Shown piece by piece: positions 44,731-55,406 of a stretch of 64,000 bases of DNA. The notes under the pieces were generated by a model, which worked only from the letters and a program-made list of their open reading frames with translations, did no database searches and was not told the origin of the DNA. The position numbers and the translations under genes are program-made. Each line of letters opens with the position of its first letter. Position 1 is the first letter of the stretch. This stretch comes from Rhizoctonia solani (taxonomy: Eukaryota > Basidiomycota > Agaricomycetes > Cantharellales > Ceratobasidiaceae), in the NCBI RefSeq assembly GCF_016906535.1, contig NC_057370.1, positions 2,108,001 to 2,172,000 on the forward strand, in the 5' to 3' direction.

Positions 44731-45418
44731 ATGCCTTTGGCGAAAGCTGCTACGATTCCGACTAGGAAACGGAACAGGAAACGCAAACGTCGTGCGGCGT
44801 CCTCTTCTTCATCCTCTGCGTCTTCTTCATCTTCTTCATCTGAAGATGAGTCTCCTCAAGTGACAACTATTCCAGTACCCGCCAAAATAATTGTCCAACA
44901 AGACATTCGGATTCCGAGTCAGACTCTTCATCTTCATCCTCCGCTTCTCCGAGTCTTCAAGCTCTGTTCGTTCTACTAGTCTGCAAGCCGCCGCTACTAC
45001 ACACGCTCTCCCAAAGCCAAAACGACGGGACTCCCACTCGCCCTCTCCACCACCAACAGCCCTCCCCTCGTTTTTACCTCCATCCGGCACGGAAGGTTCA
45101 CACAAAAGAGAGGAAGAGCTAAGGGCTCGGTTTCGTAGTTTTTGGATGGCAAGCGTCGCAGATGGATTTCGAGCGGATTTAGAAGAGCTTCATAAGGTGA
45201 GCAAATTTACTTATTGGTCAGCTTCAGAGCCGGACTTAATTGGGGGGCGTGGTATGCAGGAGCCGAATTTGACAGAGTCTCGCCTTTCGTTGCTTATTGA
45301 TTCTTTAGCGTCCGGGGCAGATGTATTCATGTCCGGCCCCTCGGGAACTAGTCGCGGAGGACTCGAATCAATTAGTGGAATAAACGAGATGGAGGTTGTT
45401 CTCGATGGTACCACATAG
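44731..45418 (+). CDS. RSA3: ribosome assembly protein Rsa3-like
   Basis: Nucleolar factor for the 60S ribosomal subunit. Start at 44731: MPLAKAATIPTRKRNRKRKR, a basic nucleolar-type signal, then a serine/acidic tract (SSSSSSASSSSSSSEDES). The region 44850-44990 is low complexity and frames change between serine-rich readings; an intron from the GTGACA at about 44860 to a nearby AG, or small deletions, could explain this and I cannot decide. From about 44960 the frame continues SESSSSVRSTSLQAAATTHA, PKPKRRDSHSPSPPP, then the conserved core EELRARFRSFWMASVADGFR, ADLEELHK, an intron (45196-45259) and EPNLTESRLSLLIDSLASGA, DVF. That core (short helix, then TxxRLxLLIDSLASGADVF) is the Rsa3 signature. 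Stop at 45416-45418. Confidence 0.75.
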
Positions 45419-45540
45419 GTGCTTCGATGTATGTATAAAATATGAAAATTATCTAGCCTGTATAGACAAGAAAGTGTATCGCCAATTAAATTATCATAAT
45501 CTCCAGTATCCTCAAAAGCCGATTAGCGAAACAACCACAG

Positions 45541-48500
45541 TTAGCTCTTAGCAGCCGCTTTGCGTCCCTTGGTTACACCCTTGGCCGCCGCCTTGGGCTT
45601 GCTTTCTTTGATAAGCTTGTCCTTCTCAATCTCAGACGCCTTGGCCTTGCCTTTGGGTTGTTTCTCCTCTTCCTCTTCGGGCTCATCGTCGACCTATGGT
45701 ACTGGTTAGCATCGAGTAAGCTGTGCTAGTGTGAACCATGTTACCTCGAGGACATCTTCGTGGTCTGGCATAGCCTCTGCTGCAATTTTCGTGCTCGGCC
45801 TCCCAAATTCTTGGGGTTTGTGAAAAGCAATAGGGTGGTCTGTCGAGTTATACCTGAGAGACTGATCAGTCGGTAGAAAGCCAGTCGGAACAAAGGCACT
45901 TACTTGCGTGTAAATGCTGTCTTGGTTGCTGTGCTAATCTTGCTGGCAAAATCTTCGCCTTTGTTGGGGCCAATGCCCAATTCAAGCATTGCATCCCATT
46001 CCTCCTTGGACAAGTAGTACTCATCCATTATTTCGATAACAGTTGGGACGCCATTCTGTTTGGATAATCAATACTAGATATTAGTGGCGTGCGCAATTGA
46101 TACGCACAGAGCCTTCTTCAATAAGCGGTCGGACCAAACGGGGCAGTAGGGCCGGGATATATGATTGTCGAATTTCTGCTTTGTTCCCAGAGACTTTCAG
46201 GCGCATTCGTATTTGGATATCTCCCAGTTGTCGCTGTAGTTTTCCTTGTTTAGAGTTCTGGCCAAGCCATCTAATTAAACGGTAAGTACGAGGTCCGTAC
46301 ATTATTAGAAAGCCGCCAGCGTACTGAGGGAATGTCATTTGCAGGGGGCCACCATAGCCGAGGCCAGTGCCATACAAGAACGAAGCCGGCCTAACTGTCG
46401 ATGTAACGGCGTGAAGCGGCATGAGGGACCAATGCTGCTGTGTTCTGTGACTCCAGGAGTTAGTTCACCGTGGACTGTAAGTGAGCAATAACCTAACCCA
46501 TGAATCATGGTATCAACCAAATCTCCATCCGAAATAGAAGATGCGGCTCGGTCCATAAGTTTCAGTTGCTCCAGTGCAACATCTCTGCCAGATAGCTTCG
46601 AAGTTTTCGCGGGTTGCGTCTTGAGGTAGTTCTCCTGTTTCGAGTAAGATTAAATCCTTCACTGCTGGCCACTTCAAATGACCTGCCTGTATGAACAAAG
46701 GTACGAAAGCATGATCATGGAAGTACATCTCAATCTTGTCGTTTAAAGTATGCCGAGAGGTTGCGCTAAAAGTATATGGGCCTAAAATCTGGTTTGTGAC
46801 CTCAAATGGGCTCTTGATGCTGTATTTTTCGTTTTGCCGTACACTAATAAGGGGCTAATGTCAACGGTGCTCAAGCCTGAGGGATAATTGCATACAGTTC
46901 CTTCCCCTCATCGAAGTCCATAGTGTCATGAGATAGCTTCCATGTCGATAGCATGTTAAGAACTTGTCGGATGTCTGACTGAGTACCAGCGATAAGTTGG
47001 TCTATGACGTTTGCGGGAATTTTCATCTTCTCCCTAGATTTAAGCACCATTGTCAGGAGATTACACCTAATACATGCAAGCACTTACTTGAACGCAATTG
47101 TCAAAATCCGTGAGCGAATCGCTTGCGGTTCAGGTCTATAAACAGAAGGTCAGATAATCATATTGATTAAATGTGTCACATACTTTCTGAATGATAGTCT
47201 GAATGCTGAATGAAGCAACGACTTGAGCTTTGGAGTTTTATCATCATTGGCAATGCAAATAACTGGAACCTAAGCTGCGTTAGTATCGTGGTTTGACCGA
47301 AAGTTCCGACCTACTTTGGTTTTCTTGATAAGTGAAATCAGCGCGCTAACGCCACCTCGATCTCCTGCCGACATTCCGTCAACCTCATCCATAATCAACA
47401 CGGTACGATCCGTAATCTCCATGCCAGCTACATTGGAGGACTAGGAATGTGTTAGTGGGGGCTAGGAGAAAGCTGTCTCAGAATCTACTGCCGCTTACCC
47501 CTTGACCGGCCATCCACCCATCGAGTGATGTATTGTTGATATTAGCGCTGTTCTTCAATGTTGCCTCAGCCACCTTGCTTCTGAACAAGGTTGACATACT
47601 TACTTCGAGTAATTTCTTACTACGAGTGTCACTTGCATTTAGCTCAATGGGAGTGTATCCTTCTGCCTTCGCAACAAGATGAGCGCTTGTAGTCTTTCCT
47701 ATACCAGGTGGACCTGCAAGCAAAACGGCTCGTGAAGTGTTCATTCCATTCTTTCCTGGTTTCTTGAATCCTGCCTTAGCGCTCGCTTGCCTATACAATC
47801 GCTCTCAGTGAATGTGTGAATCAGGCAGCGAATCTAGACTCACCACTCATGAAGCCAAAGTTGTAGTTTATCCACAAGTGCTTTGTTACCACACACATCC
47901 TTTAAGGATTGTGGTGCGTATTTTGTTGTCCAAAGTTGCGCGGTGGGTGGTGCCGGCGCTGAGCTGGGGTATAGGTTTAGTTTAATAGGAAGTCTCTGAA
48001 ACAGAAAGACGGACCGCGCAGTTCCAGCACTCTGACCCTTCTTGGCTTCCTTTGCAGCTTCGCGCTCGCGCCGCTCCATGTCTCGCGCAGCTTGCTTGAT
48101 CTTTTCTTCCTCCTGCTTCTGTTTTTCTTGTGCTTTGGCATCAAGTTTGCCTTCACGAGTACCGATGAGATTGAGAAACCCGTCTTCGTCCAGAGTCTTG
48201 ATACCGAGGGAGGTAACTTTCTTCATTTTGCCTGGCCCGGCCCCTTCTCCAATTACAACGAACGATGTCTTGCTAGATGCTTGGCCAGTGACACGACTAG
48301 TGGCGCATGTCATCGAGTGAAAGCGCTTATTACAAAAAATCGCACATACCCCCCAAACCGTTTCGCCAAATCTTGGGCTTCATCACGAGAAAAGCTGCTT
48401 AGCTCTCCGGTGAATACAAACGTTAAACCGGCAAGTGCGTTGGGATGACCGTTGGGTACTTCTTTTGAGCCCGGAGCACTAGGACCACTTGCCTTTGCCG

Positions 48501-49635
48501 CTTTAGCTGCGGCCATCCTAAAAAAATAAAAATCTAAATCAAGGTCAAAGACCATAAAATAGAAGAACTCACGCTGCATCAAAGTTCTGATCTCCCGTCG
48601 GACGGTTCCATCCACCTTTTTTAATAGCTGGTTTGGCCGGCGTGTCATCGTCGCTGGCTACTGGAGAAGATCCCCGTTTCTTAGTAGGAACGTCCTTTTT
48701 CGCTTTGGGAGCTGGTTTGTGCTCTGGGGCTTCCTCCTCGACTGGAGAAGATTTCCGGTTTCGGGAAGCGTTGGTTTTCTTTGGAGGTGACTTAAGAACC
48801 GGAGTTGGTTTTTCAGACATCGGTGTAGTTTTCGGCTTGATTAATTCCATGAACTCCTGTTCAGTTTTCGTCTTCAACTTCTTCTTTTCGATCGCTTGAA
48901 GTTTGGATTGGCTGACATTCTTGCCAACTACAATAAAGGACATAGTCGGGCCCGGTTGCTTCAGAACCTCTCTGAACAAAACCGTCAATAATATCAAGGG
49001 AAAAGACTTCTTCTCGCCAAGAGCTCACCCGCCGTTTTTCTTGGTGGCATCCGCCAAGCGTTCACGTTCCCATTCGAAATCCCCAGTAAAGACTATTGAC
49101 ATTCCAGCTAGTGGTTTTACTTGACCATTGGGTTCTGTTGATACATCATCCCCTTGCTTTGAGGGTGCGGAAACTGCTGCTTTTTTGAATGCCGTCCGTA
49201 CATTATCCTCTTCATCACTCGACATTAGAACTTTGGATTTGCGCTTTGCAGTAGATCGGCCTTGAACAGGAGAAGGAGATCGCGATGGCTCGGAGGTGTT
49301 TAGTGGAGCTGGCTTGGAGATGCTGATGCAAGTTCAGATGTTTGCTTCTCAACCTCTAACTTGGTCATACTCACGGTTTGTTAGGACTCTTCGCAGGACT
49401 GGTTGTGTATTAGCCATGACAACATTAATATAGCGAAACTATAGCATACGGTTCGTCGCCTTCGTCATCGCCTGTAGGGAGGGGGACACAATTACATCGT
49501 CGCATAATTCTGAAATAGTAAGACTGAGATCAGCTTACTGATTAGTATTTGGGTTTTCTTCTTATCAGGTTTCGCCCCATTTTGAGATCCAAAGAAACCG
49601 CGCAAGTCAGAGGTAGAGGCTTGCTTTGAGGACAT
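45541..49635 (-). CDS. RFC1: replication factor C large subunit, two BRCT domains
   Basis: Largest subunit of the PCNA clamp loader. Start at 49635 ([20 protein letters not shown]), with FFG matching a PIP-box-like end. Exons at about 49200-48880 give a first BRCT-like domain ([38 protein letters not shown]); a K/P-rich linker follows ([19 protein letters not shown]). The second, canonical BRCT spans about 48480-48140: [53 protein letters not shown]. Then a charged helix and the AAA+ module: [20 protein letters not shown], Walker [31 protein letters not shown], Walker B region with [23 protein letters not shown]. The C-terminal RFC1 domain and a basic, alanine/lysine tail (45541-45680) finish the protein. 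About twenty short introns. No clear frame break seen. The extra BRCT is unusual for RFC1. Confidence 0.9.
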
Positions 49636-49987
49636 ATTCAACTATGCTCCAGGGCTGGTATTATACACCCTATAAGACCAATGGTTTAAGTAGTATGAGA
49701 GCCCGCGATCAGACGGAGTTGTAGGTTACCGTAGCGTGTTATGATTGTCGGCCAGCGTCGCCGCTCCAGAAGTCACGTGTCGATCACTGTGGAGTTCAGG
49801 GCAGGACGTTTGGCGCCTTAAACACCCTTGAGCAGTCTAGAGTCGATATATACAGTGCATTAAATTAAAGCCCCGGAGTGCAGAGATATAAAAATAGGTA
49901 GATCTACAAGTGAAAAAGTGAAATCCCGAGACGAAGAAAGCTATATACACATCTAAAAGTGAAATGAGGGACCACCTGCGATACGGC
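49636..49987 (-). promoter_or_regulatory. RFC1 promoter with E2F/MBF-like site
   Basis: 352 bp upstream of RFC1. TTTGGCGCC at 49809-49817 matches the E2F consensus (TTTSGCGC) and lies about 175 bp before the RFC1 start. Cell-cycle factors of this kind drive replication genes at G1/S in animals and, through related sites, in fungi. Also contains TCACGTG near 49773-49779. Confidence 0.4.
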
Positions 49988-52549
49988 CTAGCGCCCACGG
50001 GTCGGGGAGCTTTGGTTAGTCAAGGGTAGAGGTCGGATGCGCTTTGGGTCTGGGATATCCGGAGTGTTTTGCTGAGATCCTCGGTAACGCTTTCCAGTCA
50101 GAGTGCCTTGGAGCTGAGGGCTTCCAGACTCTCGATAGTTGGGGGGCACCGTGGTAAACTACACTAATTCAGCCTGGAAGCAAGGAAATAGAGGAAGACA
50201 CTCACTGGATTGTGGGCAAATGGGGTAGAGACAGAGCGAGCATGGGAGGTTTTTTGAGGACTGCTCCTTGAAATTGTACCAGAAACACCTTCAAGTATTT
50301 TCATAGACGATGTTTTGGGTGTAGATGGAGTTTCGGCCATTTGATCAGATTCGGGAGGAAAGAGCTGTTTCAAAACTTCTCGACAAGCGGTTTGGACAAT
50401 TCCAAATTTCCTGAAGAGAAAGTCAGTATACCGCAAGTCAGAATGATGGTAACTCACTCTGGGTTTCGCGTAAAAATTCTCAAACAGAGCTCCTGAGATG
50501 ATTGCGAGAATACATGTGATGCGTTCTCGGGTGCCGCCCTACTCGATGCTGTTTCACTATCAGCCAACGAGAAACGCTCGTATATTAGTATGCTTGCCGT
50601 TGGGGTTACGCTTTCCGTAAAATTTGACCAAGTCCACAGGTCGCTTATCTTTCATGCCTCTAACAACCGGTCAGAGTCTATGGAACGGGAAACATATACA
50701 GTAAGTCTGCTTACAGGTGTAGTAGAGTCATATCGATAGCAACATCTTCAGCCGCTAGTTCGGCATCCTCTCCTTCTGGCATCACGATGGTCTTAGCAAC
50801 CTCCGCTGTCCTTTCAGGTGTGAGCGATTTCAACGTGCTACGGTGTTCAACCGCAAACATGTAAACATCCACTTGTTTGTATAACTGCCTAGTACGGATT
50901 CTCTATTAAAAACAAACGGTGTTAGTGGTATCGGTTGATGATAACACTAATACCTACTCTTATTATTTGTCGGGATTTTTCTAGTTCCTATCACTCAAAC
51001 ATTAATCCCTGCTCTTGCGTGACGAATCTTATGACATACCGGAGTTTGCGAACGTTCAATTTCTAGTAAAACCGAATCATTGAGGTGAAGATACTCTTCA
51101 GCATTGTGGATTTTGTCTGCTAAATGCATAAACGGGTCGGCCAATACAAGAGCATCCACTATCATCAGCTCGATTGATTTACCTAGTAATCAAGCACCGT
51201 CAATACACTAAACGTCAGGTTTCGAAGTTGTACTCACAAGACTTATGGTTGTAAATCATCTTGTGTAAGGCAAAGCGTGATTCGAACAACTGGGAAACCA
51301 TGTACCAGTCCTTGTCAGCATAGCAAATTTCGTTGTCAATAACACGAGCGGAGCGAATAAGGCTAAAGCACATGACGTCAGGTTGAGTAGGAAAAACACT
51401 CCAAACTTCACCCACCGGGAAGTAACATCGTTCATTTTATTCCCAACTGCGTGCGTATCTCTTTGGATGTAGTCGAACCTAGTGGATGGTTTGCATATAA
51501 CTCAACCGGGAGTGTATGCTACTCACTTGTCGACATCAATCCCGTTTCGATTGTTAGCAACAATCTCGAACAAAAACGGTTTCTCTGGCGGCACCCTATC
51601 GAGTATTTGGTCACTTACTACCACACTATGGCGCTAAGATATAATCCCATACCTTCCACTACTCAAGCTCGGCCGTCCACGAATTAAGTCTTTTATGAAA
51701 TTTTGCTCATCAGTGGTAAGGTCCACGTCGTAGTCATTGCATATCGCGTCAAACATCATCTCGGAGCCCATTTCGTGGGTCCAGTTCGTGCCTGGTCTGA
51801 AAAGGATCAATTAGCCTACAGAATCAACGAACTTGTCAGCTGAAAACTCACGAAACTGCATGAATGAACTTGTTGTCCCAAACGTGAGAGAAAGGACCAT
51901 GTCCTATAATGAGGTCAGTGGAGAAGACAAGCTGACACATTTGCTCCTTACCCAAGTCATGGCACAGCCCCGCAATTGTCACGCACTTGACGTCTCTATC
52001 ATCGATGCCGAGCTCAGGCTGCCGAGTTCTCAGCCCCTCTATCATTTTACGGGCTGAACCATGAAAGTTTGTAAGCAAATGTGACAAAGAACAGCTATGG
52101 GTAGCATACCGAGATGCGCCACGCCTGAAAATAAGACATCCTTCAGCCGATTTGTTACCTCCAGACAGGATATAAAGCAAGCTCACCTAAGCAGTGCTCG
52201 AATCGATTGTGTGCTGCGCCTGCACGATATTACCGTTAGTGACACGGACATTAAGTATAGTAACGATGTGTGTTAGCTCACCTGGAAATACGTAGTAGGC
52301 GGACCCAAGCTGTTTCAGCTCCCGCAACCGTTGAAATTGAGGACTATGTCCATAAGCCTTTTAGCCCATATCATATTTTAACTTCAGATGGACTTACGTG
52401 TCTACGATACACGACAATCCTGCGGGCAGTTCGACATAATCATGGACAGGATCCTTGTAAACTCTTGGGTAGCCCTCGAGAGTTGAACTGGCCTGACTAC
52501 TAGGCAGCTCATTCTCTGGTTCGGTCAGCGGAGAAGGGTATTGGGCCAT
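49988..52549 (-). CDS. SAMHD1-like HD-domain dNTP triphosphohydrolase
   Basis: HD-superfamily enzyme expected to split dNTPs into nucleoside and triphosphate. Start at 52549: [20 protein letters not shown], then [17 protein letters not shown]. The metal site is intact: [33 protein letters not shown] (H..HD) and [15 protein letters not shown] (the distal Asp). Other family blocks: [113 protein letters not shown], then a C-terminal region and an S/T/P-rich, basic tail ([20 protein letters not shown]) ending at 49988. There is no SAM domain before the HD domain, unlike human SAMHD1. Ten or more introns, all joining. It lies directly upstream of RFC1 on the same strand, across 352 bp. Confidence 0.88.
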
Positions 52550-52775
52550 CGGCTGTGATGTGGCTAAGATTATTGGAGGGCGTGGCAGTGGTGTGGTGGG
52601 AAGAGACAGTTTCTGGATTTAGGTGCCTCAAGTTTGATCATCGTCACTCAGGACCCTGCGTCCCTGAACTTGGTTGGTGGAAGACGCGATTGGCCAGGCT
52701 ACCGCCGGTATGTCTGAACACTCGGAAACCTTGAGCTTATCTATTGGGTGTGGTATCTAATTACTGGGATATATA

Positions 52776-55172
52776 TCATCGAACTTGAGAATCACTCGAA
52801 GATTCCTCCTCTACCGTCCAAAGTAAACCAGCTTTGGAGTGTTCAAGCTTTTGCCTCCGCTTATCCCTCCACGCAGCAAACATACTAATGGCCAACGCAC
52901 AGAAGCATGCGAACAGAGATACTCGTATACTACAGCACGTTTCGGTGAATACACTTCTCCATACTGGTGTCCGAACTACCTACCTATCAGTGTAGCATGC
53001 ATTTCCGTCATAACATAACAGCTCTTTTGAGCTTGGAAGCCCGCGGACCAACATACCAGCCGAAGGGGTTGTAGCAGGTTGAGGTTCGGTCGCACGGTTG
53101 TCGAGATTTCGCCCGAACATTAAGTTAAAAAGGTTCCCGGATAGAACCTGTTAGATAGAGCATTTAATACGATGCAAAGAACATCTCCTGACAACACTCA
53201 CTGGCGCCAAGGAAACAAATCCCCAATTTCCAGAAAAGTGGCCTTGGATTTCGGTTAGTAACTACGCCGCATACGGTGCCGTTTTGACCCACTAATTCCG
53301 AACCATTCGATCGTCAGTACCGGGCAGAGTCCAAATGTTGCTCCGTAAGCAAGGCCCAACAGCCCAGATGACATCCACAAATGGTCAGGGACCTCAGCAT
53401 ACATCAGAGTGACTTGAGATGCAATGGCGACTATCGCTGTGATCACCAAGAAGTACGAGCGTGGAGCATCGTACTTATTCTTCCCGTGGTCGGCACCAAG
53501 ACCTAAAGCAAACATCATGACCTTTGGCCTTTTGGAGCATAATTATACAACATACCTATAAGAAGTCTTCCGGCTGCGTTGGCAATACTGATAATAGAGA
53601 CTTGTGCAGCTTGCCTCTCACCTCCGTCGGTCCGGTCCCAGTTAGGGTTGCCAGCGGCGAGCAAAACCTGGACAATTAAACCGACATTGTTGATGTCTAA
53701 TAGTTAAATATAGCGTTAGCCCTGAGTCATTGAGCCCAAAAGGTAGCATACACATAAGCCCGGTTCCTGCAACTGATAGAAATGGAGATCAGTATTGAAC
53801 GATTGAGGCTTTACTTTAAACTTACGCAATGAAAGTACCCCAAATACAACCCAAAAGTCTACGGTCTTAAATAGAGCTAATCCATGGATGTTGGCATCGT
53901 CATTGCTAGGCTCCCTCAAATTCGAGGTAGCATCTATAAAGTCACGATGCATCGAAACGGACCGACGCCGGTCCTGGTCTTGTGAACCACTTTGTGACCA
54001 AGCAGGTATATCTAAAGCAAGTCGAGTAGCGTTCCGAGATCGACCTCTGTACGATGAAGCGCCCTCCGACAGGAACGGCATGTCTTCTCTTACTAGGCTT
54101 CGGCTCCGCCTTGCTTCGTCCCTAGCCCTGGACGTCCCTCGCACGTGGGCAATGGCATCTTGCTCATAAGTAGCTTCTACAGGAGAGAAGGTATCCAGTT
54201 GGTCAGCAACAGAAAGCTGAGATTCGGAGGCTGGAAGTGCCTGATAAAGGTCGTGTTGTGATGTATGAGGAACCGGGTGTACGATGAAGAAACCAATTAG
54301 CATCGCGAATGATGAGCCAAGCGCCAGAGTGAGTAACAAGGCGCCGGTATCTCCGGGGAATAAAACATGGGCAGTAGTCGAAAAGAAGAACGCCGACAAG
54401 CCAAAGCCACTGGCTACCATCCCAGTAACCGACGCTCGCTAATTCATCTCAGTTCAGCTGGTTGCCCTCAAAATAGCAGAGCTCACCATGCGATCGGGAA
54501 AGCTCTTGGCGGCAGAATTCATGGCGGACGTGATGCCCGCATTACCAGCACTACCAGTACAAAAACTAAGGACAAACAAGGCTGCCACGCTTCGATTGAA
54601 TTGTGCAGCGGACGATTCGGGTAAAGCTATTGCACCAGTGTAGAAGGCGCGAATTCCCCCATATCCAAAAGATAACAAGATAAAGGCTACCAATAATGGT
54701 CTGAGATATTGGAAAAGTTGAAATTCAGACGTATTAGTAGCTTCGTAACAACCAGACTCACATTCGTGGGCCCCGCGCATCAATGAACTTCCCCCAGAAT
54801 GGCCCAGAGCTAAGAGTATATAAGCTCATATACCTAATATAGGCATTCACACTCTAATCATACCAGTATACACCCACTATCGGAGAGCTCAGCGATTTGA
54901 AGGCAAGCTCAGGCACTCGTCAAGCACTCACAATTCCCAGCAATGCCAACAATGTTGACTTGCGTATGAGTCAGGTGAAGCTTTGCTCCAAGCTGCGGTG
55001 CATATGCTGAGTAGACCTACACGAAACCGTGACGAGCTTGTCATTTATCAGACACAGATTGATAAATCACAGAACTCACATAGTTCGTCCCCGAGCCCAG
55101 CGCAACAAGTATCGATCCGAATAGCACTATCAAGTTGCGGCGCGATTTAGAGACTAGCTGGTGTTCAGACAT
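52776..55172 (-). CDS. MFS transporter, nodulin-like/Mch1 type
   Basis: Twelve-helix major facilitator of the nodulin-like group; yeast Mch1, a monocarboxylate-transporter relative of unknown substrate, is the best described fungal member. Start at 55172: MSEHQLVSKSRRN, LIVLFGSILVALGSG, then YSAYAPQLGAKLHLTHTQVN, IVGIAGN, GPFWGKFIDARGP, RPLLVAFILLSFGYGGIRAF, LFVLSFCTGSAGNAGITSAM, NSAAKSFPDRMRASVTGMVA, FGLSAFFFSTTAHVLFPG. A long cytoplasmic loop (about 53880-54260) rich in R, S and D splits the two halves. The second half has ALFKTVDFWVVFGVLSL, SNAAGRLLIG-type sequence near 53560, YFLVITAIVAIASQVTLMYA, WMSSGLLGLAYGATFGLCPV, TIEWFG. The tail ends SDSQVR at 52776. All segments are hydrophobic as expected; substrate unknown. 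Confidence 0.8.
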
Positions 55173-55406
55173 GGTGAACCCGCCAAACGAAAGACAGAAG
55201 TAGAGTGCAGTAACTTGTGGTTGCCGCAGTCAACAGCGTTAGGATAAGGAGGCTGAAGCGCCGGATAAACCCTTAAATGGGGTAACACACGTGATTGATA
55301 ACCCATTGATCTTCGATCATTCATAGGCGATTGACGCATCTCCATAAATTGGGTTGTTGTCTATTTTGACTTGAGCCCATCCCCCCACCTATACGTTTCG
55401 ACAACA

